A DNA stretch of 64,000 nucleotides, taken from positions 31,831 to 95,830 of the forward strand of contig DASQDR010000058.1 in assembly GCA_035634055.1 (NCBI GenBank), read 5' to 3'. Each line of letters starts with the position of its first letter. The stretch's first letter is position 1. This document shows, piece by piece, positions 52,409-60,851 of the stretch. The notes under the pieces were generated by a model. The model worked only from the letters and a program-made list of their open reading frames with translations. It did no database searches and was not told the origin of the DNA. A program made the position numbers and the translations under genes. This DNA is from JAICTV01 sp035634055. GTDB lineage: Bacteria > Planctomycetota > Phycisphaerae > Tepidisphaerales > Tepidisphaeraceae.

Positions 52409-53644
52409 ATGGCAAGCACCATTCAGATCGACCGTCTGCTGGAAACCTGCGTGCGCCGCAGCGCGTCAGACCTTCACCTGGCCGTCGGCAAGCCGCCCAC
52501 CCTGCGGATGCAGGGGCACATGCGCGAGTTGCAGACCAAGGTGCTGGACCCCGAGGACACCACCGCGCTGATGAAGTCGATCACCCCCGACCGCATCCAG
52601 CAGGAATACGAGGAAACCGGCTCGGGCGACTTCGGCTTCGCCTACGGCGAGGAGGCGCGCTTCCGCGTCGCCATCTTCAAGCAGAAGGGGCTCTGCTCGA
52701 TGGTGCTCCGCCGCATCCCCAACAAGCTGCTCACGTTCGAGCAGATCGGGCTGCCGAAGATGGCCGAGCAGATCTGCCGCCGCCCGCGTGGGATGTTCCT
52801 GGTGACCGGCCCGACCGGGTCGGGCAAGACCACCACGCTGGCGGCGATGATCAACTACATCAACGAGAACTTCGACCGGCACATCATCACGATGGAAGAG
52901 CCGATCGAGTATTACCACCCGCACAAGAAGTCGGTGGTGGTGCAGCGCGAGATCGGGGTGGACGTGCCGTCGTTCTCCGAGGCGCTTCGCCGCGCGTTGC
53001 GTCAGGACCCGGACGTGATGCTGGTCGGCGAGATGCGCGATCTTCCGACCATCTCCGCCGCCATCACCGCCGCGGAGACCGGGCACTTGGTCTTCGGCAC
53101 GCTGCACACCTCCGGCGCCGCCTCGACGATCAACCGCCTGATCGACGCGTTCCCCACTGACCAGCAGGAGCAGGTGCGCGTGCAGTTGGCCGGCAACCTG
53201 ATCGCGGTGCTGTCGCAGTGCCTTTGCCCGCGCATCGACACCGACGGGATGCTCGCCGGCTACGAGTTCATGTACGTCACGCCCGGCATCCAGAACCTGA
53301 TCCGCGAGAACAAGTCCTTCCGTATCGACTCCGAGATCCAGACCGGCAAGCGCTACGGCATGCAGTTGCTGGACGACAATTTGTGGATGCACTTCACGGC
53401 CGGGCGGATCAGCGCCGAGGAGGCGATCGACAAGAGCAAGAACCCCGGGCTGATGGTCGACAAGATGCAGAAGTCGGGGATCATGGTGAAGAGCGAGGAC
53501 GACGCGCTGCTGGCCGAGGCGGAGGAAACCGGCGGCGGGGCGGCTGCGCCGGCGGCGGCGGGGGGCGGGGATTCCGCCGCCAAGGCCGCCGAGCTCGCCG
53601 CCCGCCGGGCCAAGATGCAGGCCCTCATGGGCAAGAAGACCTGA
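52409..53644 (+). CDS. pilT: PilT-type twitching ATPase
   Basis: A cytosolic retraction ATPase of 411 residues. The PAS-like N-terminal domain starts IDRLLETCVRRSASDLHLAV, the usual PilT opening (S-A-S-D-L-H-L). Walker A is GPTGSGKT (134-141), then IITMEEPIEYYHPHKKSVV (Asp box) and VMLVGEMRDLPTISAAITAA (Walker B). The His box is GHLVFGTLHTSGAASTINRL, and IDAFPTDQQEQVRVQLA is the typical PilT stretch that follows. The last 60 residues are an Ala/Gly/Glu-rich tail beyond the usual C terminus. Presence of PilT suggests a retractable pilus rather than a pure secretion system. It is 84 bases after pilB, in one transcript. Confidence 0.93.
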   Translation: MASTIQIDRLLETCVRRSASDLHLAVGKPPTLRMQGHMRELQTKVLDPEDTTALMKSITPDRIQQEYEETGSGDFGFAYGEEARFRVAIFKQKGLCSMVLRRIPNKLLTFEQIGLPKMAEQICRRPRGMFLVTGPTGSGKTTTLAAMINYINENFDRHIITMEEPIEYYHPHKKSVVVQREIGVDVPSFSEALRRALRQDPDVMLVGEMRDLPTISAAITAAETGHLVFGTLHTSGAASTINRLIDAFPTDQQEQVRVQLAGNLIAVLSQCLCPRIDTDGMLAGYEFMYVTPGIQNLIRENKSFRIDSEIQTGKRYGMQLLDDNLWMHFTAGRISAEEAIDKSKNPGLMVDKMQKSGIMVKSEDDALLAEAEETGGGAAAPAAAGGGDSAAKAAELAARRAKMQALMGKKT

Positions 53645-53690
53645 GCGCGAGCAAGAGCCAGAGCCAGAGCGAGAGCAAGCGATCGCGCGG
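53645..53690. repeat. AGAGCC-type hexamer repeat
   Basis: Imperfect hexamers AGCAAG, AGCCAG, AGCGAG follow the pilT stop codon. The short array has no other visible role. Confidence 0.5.
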
Positions 53691-53811
53691 CCGCGGTCCG
53701 TTTCGGGCGGTTGCGGCGCGATCAACGGCGCGCGGGTCGAATGTCGAGGTTGCCTTCGCGGCCACCCGACCCGCGTTGCCGGCAGGGTGAGAACGAGAAT
53801 CGAGGATTTCC

Positions 53812-55866
53812 ATGTCGCGAGTGACGCCCCCGCCGGCCGGTGCCGGTCAACCCAACCAGCCGCAGCGCCCGACCCCGCAGGCGAGCGCGTCGATCCCGGG
53901 GATCGCGGCGAACAAGCCGAACTCGACGACGCCGAAGGCGCCGTCGGTCGGCGCGTCGGCGCCGCCGACCGCCAGCGGGCGCCCCGCGAACATGGTCCCG
54001 CCGCGCCCGGGTGGCGCGACCGCCCCCGCCGGGGCACCCCGTCCCGGCATGCCCGGCGCCAAGCCCGGCGGCCCCGGCGCACCCGGCGGTGCCAAGCCGG
54101 GCATGCCCGCGTCCGCACCGGCGGGGGGCGCCATGCCGCCGATCGACCAGCTCCAGGGCCGGCCCATCGGGCGCGTCCTCACCAAGATGGGCAAGGTCAC
54201 CCGCGACCAGGTGGTCGAGGCCCTCACGTTCCAGAAGAGCAAGGGCGGCGCGCTCGGCCGAATCCTCATCGACCTGGGCTACATCAAGGAGAACGACCTC
54301 AATACCGCCCTGGCCGCCCAGCGCGGGTACGAGTTCGTCAACCTCGAGGGCGTCACCATTCCGCCCGAGGCCATCGCCGCCGTCCCCGCCCAGATCGCCA
54401 CCACCAACAAGGTGCTGCCGGTCGGCTTCGACAAGGCGAGCAAGAAGCTCACGGTGGTGATGGCCAACCACGAGAACTTCCGCGCCCTGGACGACCTGCG
54501 CTCGCTGATGGGCTACGCCGTGACCGCCAAGGTCGGCGATCCCGAGCAGATCGAGCGGCTCATCGGCAAGCACTACCAGGCCGCCGCCGAGAGCATCGGC
54601 GAGATCCTCGGCGAGCTGTCCAACGACGAGTCGCTCAAGGACCTGAAGAACCGCGGCGAATCGATCGACCTCGACTCGCTCAAGGACGCCGCCGACTCCA
54701 ACCCGGTCCGCAAGCTGATCAACCTCGTGCTGCTCCAGGCGATCAAGGACAAGGCTTCCGACATCCACTTCGAGCCGTTCGAGGACGAGTTCAAGATGCG
54801 CTACCGCATCGACGGCGTGCTGTACGAGATGATGCCCCCGCCGAACCACATCGCGCCCGCCATCAGCTCGCGCGTGAAGGTCATGGCCAACCTCGACATC
54901 GCCGAGCGGCGCATGCCGCAGGACGGGCGCATCGAGCTGTCGGTCAACAACCAGCCGATCGACCTGCGCGTCAGCGTGCTGCCGACGATGTTCGGGGAAT
55001 CGGTCGTCATGCGCGTGCTCGACCGCAGCAACGTGGCGCTGGACCTGGACAAGATTGGCCTGCGCGAGGAGGACCTGACGGTCGTCCGCCAGCTGATCCA
55101 CAAGCCCAACGGCGTGGTGATCGTGACCGGCCCGACCGGCTCGGGCAAGACGACCACGCTCTACTCCGCCCTGCGCGAGCTGAACGACATCAGCTCGAAG
55201 CTGATCACCGCCGAGGACCCGGTCGAGTACGACATCGACGGAATCATCCAGTGCCAGATCAAGCCGGAGATCGAGCTGACCTTCGGGCGCATCCTGCGCT
55301 CGATGCTGCGCCAGGATCCGGACGTGGTGCTGGTGGGCGAAATTCGCGACCACGAGACCGCCAAGATCGCCATCGAGGCGGCCCTGACGGGTCACCTGGT
55401 GTTCAGCACCTTGCACACCAACGACGCCCCGTCGTCGATCGCCCGCCTGCTGGACCTGGGGCTCGAGCCGTTCCTGGTGACGGCCGCCATCGAGGGCGTC
55501 GTCGCCCAGCGGCTGGTGCGGAAGATCTGCGCCAACTGCAAGACCGAGTACCAGCCCACCGAGGAACAGCTCATGGAGCTGGAACTTCGCCCGGACGACG
55601 TCGCCGGGCAGCGGTTCTTCTACGGCAAGGGATGTGAGAGCTGCAACAACACCGGCTACCGCGGCCGGATGGGCCTGTACGAGATCATGACCTTCGACGA
55701 CGAGCTCCGCGACATGATCATCAAGCACGCCAGCACCCAGGTGCTGCGCGCCGAGTCCCGCAAGCGCGGCATGCGCACCCTCCGCCAGAGCGGCCTGCTG
55801 GCGATCTACGACGGCATCACCACCATTGAGGAAGTGGTGCGAGAGACGATTATGGAAGATGACTAG
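53812..55866 (+). CDS. pilB: Second PilB/GspE-type assembly ATPase
   Basis: A second assembly ATPase, 684 residues. The first 112 residues are a Pro/Ala/Gly-rich, probably disordered extension (APAGAPRPGMPGAKPGGPG). An MshEN domain follows (GRPIGRVLTKMGKVTRDQVV, GYEFVNLEGVTIPPEAIAAV). The motor has VTGPTGSGKTTTLYSALREL, LITAEDPVEYDIDG, VVLVGEIRDHETAKIAIEAA and GHLVFSTLHTNDAPSSIARL. The zinc Cys are in RKICANCKTEY and GCESCNNTGYRGRMG. This copy is closer to canonical PilB than the one at 50543, so I attach the symbol here, with doubt about which one drives the pilus. It ends just before the broken HEPN pair. Confidence 0.9.
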   Translation: MSRVTPPPAGAGQPNQPQRPTPQASASIPGIAANKPNSTTPKAPSVGASAPPTASGRPANMVPPRPGGATAPAGAPRPGMPGAKPGGPGAPGGAKPGMPASAPAGGAMPPIDQLQGRPIGRVLTKMGKVTRDQVVEALTFQKSKGGALGRILIDLGYIKENDLNTALAAQRGYEFVNLEGVTIPPEAIAAVPAQIATTNKVLPVGFDKASKKLTVVMANHENFRALDDLRSLMGYAVTAKVGDPEQIERLIGKHYQAAAESIGEILGELSNDESLKDLKNRGESIDLDSLKDAADSNPVRKLINLVLLQAIKDKASDIHFEPFEDEFKMRYRIDGVLYEMMPPPNHIAPAISSRVKVMANLDIAERRMPQDGRIELSVNNQPIDLRVSVLPTMFGESVVMRVLDRSNVALDLDKIGLREEDLTVVRQLIHKPNGVVIVTGPTGSGKTTTLYSALRELNDISSKLITAEDPVEYDIDGIIQCQIKPEIELTFGRILRSMLRQDPDVVLVGEIRDHETAKIAIEAALTGHLVFSTLHTNDAPSSIARLLDLGLEPFLVTAAIEGVVAQRLVRKICANCKTEYQPTEEQLMELELRPDDVAGQRFFYGKGCESCNNTGYRGRMGLYEIMTFDDELRDMIIKHASTQVLRAESRKRGMRTLRQSGLLAIYDGITTIEEVVRETIMEDD

Positions 55867-55900
55867 CGCCCACTGACCGGTGCTGGACCCGCGGGCCTGA

Positions 55901-56277
55901 AAGTATCTGAAGGCGGCGCAGCAGCACTTGACTGCTGCCGAGGTGCTTCTGGCGCAGGAACCGAACCTGCCGGCGGTGTACCTCGCGGGGTACACGGTAT
56001 AGGCGCGCTCAAGGCCCTCATCATCGAGCGGACCAGTGCGCACCAGCGCCAGGAGGTCGGCTTTCACGGACGCCACGGTCACGACTTCGAGGAACTCAAG
56101 GCAATGCTCGGCCAGCGGCAGTGTCGTCTGGACCCGGTAATCGCGGCCGACCTCGCCCGCGTCTCAACCTGGAGCGTCGATCTTCGCTACGAGGTTGGCT
56201 TCGTGCCGACGCGCGAAGCCACTGCGTTCCTGGGGGCATCCAACGCTATACTGGACTGGGTCATACGGAGCACCTAA
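55901..56277 (+). pseudogene. HEPN-domain protein, truncated and frameshifted
   Basis: Remnant of a HEPN-domain gene. The first frame reads KYLKAAQQHLTAAEVLLAQ then EPNLPAVYLAGYTV and hits TAG; a stop codon lies directly before K, so the true start is lost. With a one-base shift near 55997..56003 the protein continues ALKALIIERTSAHQRQEVGF, HGRHGHDFEELKAML and, at the end, FVPTREATAFLGASNAILDW followed by VIRST and TAA. The pattern L-A-G-Y-x-x-E-x-x-L-K-A-L and the H-D-[FL]-x-x-L motif define HEPN proteins, many of which are toxins or RNases. The next gene's ATG overlaps its TAA. It sits inside the pilus locus. Confidence 0.7.
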
Positions 56278-56572
56278 TGCCGTTGCAGACGGGCGAGACG
56301 CGCATGGTCGAGGAGCACCTTCGCTCGCGGTTGCCGGCGGCGCGGGTGGACGTCTACCGTCAAAATTCCGCCTCGATTCGCGTGCGGATCATCGACGGCA
56401 ACTTCACCGGGCAGTCGCGGATCGATCGTGAGGAAAAGGTCCTTCCCTACTCCGCGAGCTCTCGGAGGATACCCGGTCGGACATCACGGTGCTCCTGCTC
56501 CTTGCCCCGGAGGAACAGGAGCGTTCGCCGATGAACGTCGAGTTCGACCACCCCGTGCCCAGCAGCCTGTGA
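56277..56572 (+). pseudogene. Frameshifted partner of the HEPN gene
   Basis: The first frame gives MPLQTGETRMVEEHLRSRLP, RVDVYRQNSASIRVRIIDGN and FTGQSRIDREEKVLP. A one-base shift near 56447..56452 (perhaps a lost C in a C run) restores LLRELSEDTRSDITVLLLLA and PEEQERSPMNVEFDHPVPSS, ending L and TGA. I do not recognise the family beyond a small alpha/beta fold with the pattern V-E-x-x-L-x-x-x-[LF]-P, R-V-R-[IV]-I-D and ITVLLLL-x-PEE. Its start overlaps the HEPN stop (TAATG), so the two formed an operon, perhaps a toxin-antitoxin-like pair. Both are broken. Confidence 0.65.
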
Positions 56573-56591
56573 ATCCCCACTGGACAGCCCG

Positions 56592-56597
56592 TACAAT
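56592..56597 (+). promoter_or_regulatory. -10-like TACAAT before pilC
   Basis: TACAAT lies 28 bases before the pilC ATG, and TTGGAG follows in the short leader. It could restart transcription downstream of the broken HEPN pair. Confidence 0.4.
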
Positions 56598-56625
56598 CGC
56601 GTAGCCGCCCCACTTGGAGTCTTAG

Positions 56626-57909
56626 ATGCCGACTTTCGCTTATGTCGCGATGAACTCTTCCGGTCAGGAAGTGAAGGAAGAGGTTGAGGCCAATACCGCC
56701 GACGAGGCGATCGCCAAGATCCGCTCCAAGGGGTACTTCCCGACCAAGGTGAAGGAAAAGGCGGCCAAGAAGGCGGCCAAGAAGAAGGGGAAGGGGGGTG
56801 GCGAGGAGGCGCCGACCTCGCCGAAGAAGAAGATGCCGATCTCGATCGGCGGCGTGCCGCGCAAGCAGTTGGTCGCCTTCACCCGCCAGCTCTCCACCCT
56901 CCAGGACGCCGGGCTGCCCATCCTGCGCAGCTTGCAGATCCTCGAGCAGCAGCAGAAGCCCGGGCTGCTCAAGGCGATCATCGGTGGCGTCGCCGACGAG
57001 GTCGAGGGCGGCGGCACCCTCTCCGACGCCATGGCCAAGTACCCCAAGGCGTTCGACAAGCTCTACGTCAACATGATCAACGCCGGCGAGGCGGGCGGCG
57101 TGCTCGACCTGATCCTCGCCCGCCTGGCCGACTTCATGGAAAAGGCGGCCAAGCTCAAGAAGAAGGTCATCGGCGCGATGATCTACCCCGGCGTCGTCAT
57201 CTCGATCGCCGTCGGCATCGTCTCGATGATCATGATCTTCGTGATCCCGAAGTTCGAGGCGATCTTCAACGACTTCGGCACCAAGCTCCCGACCATCACC
57301 CAGCTCCTGCTGGACGTCAGCCGCTGGTTCGCCAACTGGGGCTGGTTGTACATCGTCGCCAGCCCGATCGTCTTCTCGCTCGCCTGGCGGCTGATCCGCA
57401 CCAGCGAGGGCGGCAAGTACGTCACCGACGCCATCAAGCTCAAGATCCCCATCCTGGGCAACATCCTGGGCAAGACGGCCATCGCCCGCTTCACCCGCAC
57501 GCTCGGCACGCTGATCAGCGCCGGCGTGCCCATCCTGGACGCGCTCAACATCACCAAGGAAACCTGCGGCAACGAGGTCTACTCCCGCGCCCTGGCCAAG
57601 GTGCACGACGCCATCCGCGAGGGCGAGTCGATGGCCGACCCGCTCCGCGCCACCAAGGTCTGCGACGCCATCGTGATCAACATGATCGACGTCGGCGAGG
57701 AGACCGGCGACCTGGACAAGATGCTGATGAAGGTCGCCGACAACTACGACAGCGACGTGGACGTGCTGGTCGGATCGCTGATCAGCATTCTCGAGCCGGT
57801 CATGGTCGTGGTGCTCGGCGTGATCGTCGGCTTCATCGTGATCGCGCTGTTCATGCCGATGATCTCGCTGATCCAGAACATCAGCAGCTCCGGCGGCGGG
57901 AAGAAGTAA
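56626..57909 (+). CDS. pilC: PilC/GspF-type inner-membrane platform protein
   Basis: A 427-residue polytopic protein that couples the ATPases to the pilus base. The N terminus MPTFAYVAMNSSGQEVKEEV and the IRSKGYFPTKVKE stretch are typical. A Lys-rich linker (residues about 45-70) follows. The two GspF domains are visible: QLVAFTRQLSTLQDAGLPIL to MINAGEAGGVLDLILARLAD, and AIARFTRTLGTLISAGVPIL to MIDVGEETGDLDKMLMKVAD. Transmembrane segments are VVISIAVGIVSMIMIFVI, WGWLYIVASPIVFSLAW and VMVVVLGVIVGFIVIALFMP. Length fits. It is followed by the prepilin genes. Confidence 0.94.
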   Translation: MPTFAYVAMNSSGQEVKEEVEANTADEAIAKIRSKGYFPTKVKEKAAKKAAKKKGKGGGEEAPTSPKKKMPISIGGVPRKQLVAFTRQLSTLQDAGLPILRSLQILEQQQKPGLLKAIIGGVADEVEGGGTLSDAMAKYPKAFDKLYVNMINAGEAGGVLDLILARLADFMEKAAKLKKKVIGAMIYPGVVISIAVGIVSMIMIFVIPKFEAIFNDFGTKLPTITQLLLDVSRWFANWGWLYIVASPIVFSLAWRLIRTSEGGKYVTDAIKLKIPILGNILGKTAIARFTRTLGTLISAGVPILDALNITKETCGNEVYSRALAKVHDAIREGESMADPLRATKVCDAIVINMIDVGEETGDLDKMLMKVADNYDSDVDVLVGSLISILEPVMVVVLGVIVGFIVIALFMPMISLIQNISSSGGGKK

Positions 57910-58052
57910 GCCGTTCCGGCGCCCCGCGGTGGCGCCGCGCGACGTCCCAAGGGCCACACCTGCCCGGCGACGCCGGACTGGCGGCGGGGGCGGGCGGCGG
58001 AGCGTCTGACGACCGATCGAGGGCGGCCAGCAGCCGACCGAGGAACAACACC

Positions 58053-59138
58053 ATGCCCCATGCCACCCCCAGCCGCCCGCGCCCCTGCGGTGATCGCCGC
58101 CGCCGCCGCCATCACCGCGGGGCGTTTACCTTGATCGAGTTGCTCGTGGCGCTGGGGATCATCGTCGTTCTGGTCTCCATCGTCGTCCCCGTCGTCGGGC
58201 GCGTCCGCCGTACCGCTCAGGAGACGGCCGTGAAGGCGCAGATCGCCGCGCTCGACCAGGGCATCCGCTCGTACTACACGACCTTCACCGCCTACCCCGG
58301 CCCGCTGCCGGAAGACCAGCTCGGGCGCGGCCTGACGCCCGCGCCCACCATCAAGCACGTGCCGAGCAACCAGAACCTGACCAACGTCACCAGCTCGGAG
58401 AACCTCGCCCTCGCCCTGCTCGGTGGACTTCGGCCGACCAACCCCCCCAGCGCCACCTGGGAGTTCGATCCCGGCCTGATGAGCAAGGGCCCGCGCGGGC
58501 TCAACCCCGCCAACCCCAAGACGTACACCGCCTTCATCGAAGGCATGCCCGTCACCCAGACCGAGGCCGTCGGCGAGTACGGGCGCTACCAGGACGACGC
58601 CGGCAAGGCCGACGATTCCTACATCCCCGAGATCCTCGACAAGTTCCCCAGCCCGCTGCCCATCCTCTACCTGCGCGCCCGCCCCGGCGCCGCGGGCGTG
58701 GTCTCGATCCAGCGCAAGGACAGCACCGGCGCCACCGTCCACCCGGCCGACCCGACCGGGGTGGCGCCGCCGACGCAGTACGACCTCAACCCGATCCTCG
58801 GCTACACGATCGGCAAGACCGGCGGGAGCATCGGCGAGGGCAAGACCATCCGCCGCGCCGACTACACCAAAGCGCCCACCGGCAGCGTCCTGCCGCACGG
58901 GCTCCAGACCGTCACCCCTGCGGCGAACATGGACAAGGGCGACAACACCAATTACGCCTACCCGTACGACGCCTTTCCGTACTTCATCGACCGCTCGCAC
59001 GCCCCGACCGACCCAACCTTCCCCAACCGCACCGGCACGCCGCGGCAGAAGGACGGGTTCATCCTGATCAGCGCAGGCGTCGACCGCGTCTTCGGCACGC
59101 CGGACGACATCACCAACTTCGGCAGCGTCAACGAATGA
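58053..59138 (+). CDS. Prepilin-type protein 1 of the locus
   Basis: A 361-residue pseudopilin. The Arg/His-rich leader (residues 1-23) ends in G-A and the hydrophobic segment is FTLIELLVALGIIVVLVSIV. The body starts like GspG (R-R-T-A-Q-E-T-A-V-K-A-Q-I), with Y-Y-T-T-F-T-A-Y-P as a late helix end, and is then Pro/Gly/Thr-rich with a C-terminal D-G-F-I-L-I-S-A-G-V-D-[RK]-x-F-G-T-x-D-D loop. That last element, [IL]-[IL]-S-A-G-x-D, recurs in the next three prepilins (60160 and 60852 as SAGPD) and is typical of GspG-like proteins that bind calcium. It overlaps the next gene by ATGA. Confidence 0.9.
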   Translation: MPHATPSRPRPCGDRRRRRHHRGAFTLIELLVALGIIVVLVSIVVPVVGRVRRTAQETAVKAQIAALDQGIRSYYTTFTAYPGPLPEDQLGRGLTPAPTIKHVPSNQNLTNVTSSENLALALLGGLRPTNPPSATWEFDPGLMSKGPRGLNPANPKTYTAFIEGMPVTQTEAVGEYGRYQDDAGKADDSYIPEILDKFPSPLPILYLRARPGAAGVVSIQRKDSTGATVHPADPTGVAPPTQYDLNPILGYTIGKTGGSIGEGKTIRRADYTKAPTGSVLPHGLQTVTPAANMDKGDNTNYAYPYDAFPYFIDRSHAPTDPTFPNRTGTPRQKDGFILISAGVDRVFGTPDDITNFGSVNE

Positions 59139-60193
59139 AGCGCATCGCCCCCCATCGCCGCGTCGCCCGGTCCAACGCATCGCCCGCCGCCGCGCTGGGC
59201 GACCTCGCCGCGCCGCGCCTCGTTGCCGCCTTCCCCGCCCCGGCCGGCATCGTCCGCGCCCGCGGCGGGTTCACCTTGATGGAACTGCTGGTGGTGATCG
59301 GCATCCTGGTGCTGATCATGGCCATCGCGCTGCCCGCGCTGGTGAGCATGCGCCGCAGCGGCCAGAAGACCCGCGCCGCCGCCGACCTCCAGGCGATCGC
59401 GTTCGCCCTCGACGCCTACAAGACCGACTTCGGCGATTACCCGCGGCCCGAACTCAACGTCGGCTTCGCCACCCTCGGCCACACCCTCTATTCGCCCGGC
59501 GGACCCGCGCCGGACACCGTCCCCGCCTCCTTCGAGCCGGGGGACGTGACGCTCTACAACGGGACCGAGTTCGTGGCCGTCCGCACCGGCAGCGGCCAGA
59601 ACCCGGGTAGCCCCAGCCAATACTGGCAAGCGTTCCCGTACGCGGACGGCGCGCCGGGCCCCGGTTTTCGCGTCCGCCCGGGGCTTGGTGGAAGGGTCTA
59701 CCCGCCGTACCTTCAGGCGGGGAAGTTCCGCCTCCGCGGGCAGGCGATCCTCGACCTGTTCGGGAACCCGATCCTCTACTGCCCGGCCAGCGCGCGCCGC
59801 GTCAACACCCAGGAGCCCGGCGGGTTCTGGTACGTGGACGACTACGCCTTCGCCCCGCCCGCCACGCGCCCGCCGCCGGTGTTCGAAGCGGGCGAGAACC
59901 TCAACTTCTTCATGCGCGCCAACGAGACCAATTCCAACGATCCCGCCGTCCGCGAGCGCGCCCTGAAGCGGATGGCGGCGTTTCTCGTGCGCGACTTCGA
60001 CCTCGTCGCCACCAAGGCCGGCGGCACCCTCGGCAAGACCACCGGCACCCAAAAGCCCAACACCATGGGCCCGTACCTCCTCTGGACCGCCGGCGCCGAC
60101 GGCTTCTACGGGGTGACCCACGACGTCAACGACGGCATGAAGAAGCAGGACATCGACAAGTGCGACGACGTCGTGAACTTCGAGCGGCAGTAG
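59135..60193 (+). CDS. Prepilin-type protein 2 of the locus
   Basis: A 352-residue pseudopilin with a long leader of 43 residues that ends RARGG before FTLMELLVVIGILVLIMAIA. The mature part has RRSGQKTRAAADLQAIAFAL and DAYKTDFGDYPRP, the GspG-like helix and turn. Its end has LLWTAGADGFYGVTHDVND, in place of the SAGPD loop. The ATG overlaps the stop of the previous gene (ATGA), so translation is coupled. Unusually long leaders occur in several prepilins here and are removed by the peptidase. Confidence 0.9.
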   Translation: MKRIAPHRRVARSNASPAAALGDLAAPRLVAAFPAPAGIVRARGGFTLMELLVVIGILVLIMAIALPALVSMRRSGQKTRAAADLQAIAFALDAYKTDFGDYPRPELNVGFATLGHTLYSPGGPAPDTVPASFEPGDVTLYNGTEFVAVRTGSGQNPGSPSQYWQAFPYADGAPGPGFRVRPGLGGRVYPPYLQAGKFRLRGQAILDLFGNPILYCPASARRVNTQEPGGFWYVDDYAFAPPATRPPPVFEAGENLNFFMRANETNSNDPAVRERALKRMAAFLVRDFDLVATKAGGTLGKTTGTQKPNTMGPYLLWTAGADGFYGVTHDVNDGMKKQDIDKCDDVVNFERQ

Positions 60194-60744
60194 CTTTCAC
60201 GCTGATCGAGATGCTCACCACGGTCGCCGTGCTGGTGATCGTGCTGGGGCTGATGGTCTCGCTGGCGCGGGACGTGCGGGCGCGGTCGGCGGAGCGGTTG
60301 ACCAAGGAGCTGCTCCGCCGGCTGGACGTGCTGGTGGCGCAGTATCGGACGCGCAACCTCAAGGGGTTGCCCGAGCAGGCGGCACGGCTGTACCCGCGGG
60401 TGGAGTCGCTGTTCGCCGACGACCCCCGCGCCGACGACGAGGCCAAGCTGCGCGCCAACGCCCAGCGGAACAACCGCCAGTTGGTCCGCACACTCAAGAG
60501 CCAGGCGGACCTGGCGGGCGGGGCGTTCAGCGATTTGTCGATCGCCAACTACAACGAGGTGAACGTCCTGGACGCCTGGGGGAGCCCGGTCGCCTACATG
60601 CCGCACCAGCACCCGCTGGCGGGGATGGCCGGCGGGGACCGCTATTTCTTCTTTTCCGCCGGCCCCGACCGAAGATACCTGACCCGGCAGGACAACCTTT
60701 ACAGCTACGAGAACACGAGCGGAGGCGGGGGAGAAGATAAATGA
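60160..60744 (+). CDS. Prepilin-type protein 3 of the locus
   Basis: A 194-residue pseudopilin. The leader RRRRELRAAVA lacks the usual Gly before the cleavage site: Ala precedes FTLIEMLTTVAVLVIVLGLM, so processing may be less efficient. The body is charged (RSAERLTKELLRRLDVLVAQ), with DAWGSPVAYMPHQHP and YFFFSAGPDRRYLTRQDNLY at the end. The GTG start at 60160 overlaps the previous gene by 34 bases. The TGA stop is formed by the first bases of the inverted repeat at 60740. Confidence 0.87.
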   Translation: MRRRRELRAAVAFTLIEMLTTVAVLVIVLGLMVSLARDVRARSAERLTKELLRRLDVLVAQYRTRNLKGLPEQAARLYPRVESLFADDPRADDEAKLRANAQRNNRQLVRTLKSQADLAGGAFSDLSIANYNEVNVLDAWGSPVAYMPHQHPLAGMAGGDRYFFFSAGPDRRYLTRQDNLYSYENTSGGGGEDK

Positions 60745-60831
60745 TGAGTGCTGAATAATGAATGCTGAAGGGAAGAGGCGGCGGGGCTCGTCCTTCCTCC
60801 GTTCAGCATTGAGCGTTCAGCACTCATCATT
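60740..60831. repeat. 92-base inverted repeat in the prepilin operon
   Basis: Arms AATGATGAGTGCTGAA (60740..60755) and TTCAGCACTCATCATT (60816..60831) are perfect. A second nested pair is AATGCTGAA (60761..60769) with TTCAGCATT (60802..60810). It is AT-rich and sits between prepilins 3 and 4. Confidence 0.85.
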
Positions 60832-60851
60832 CCTTTCGCTGGACATCGCGA

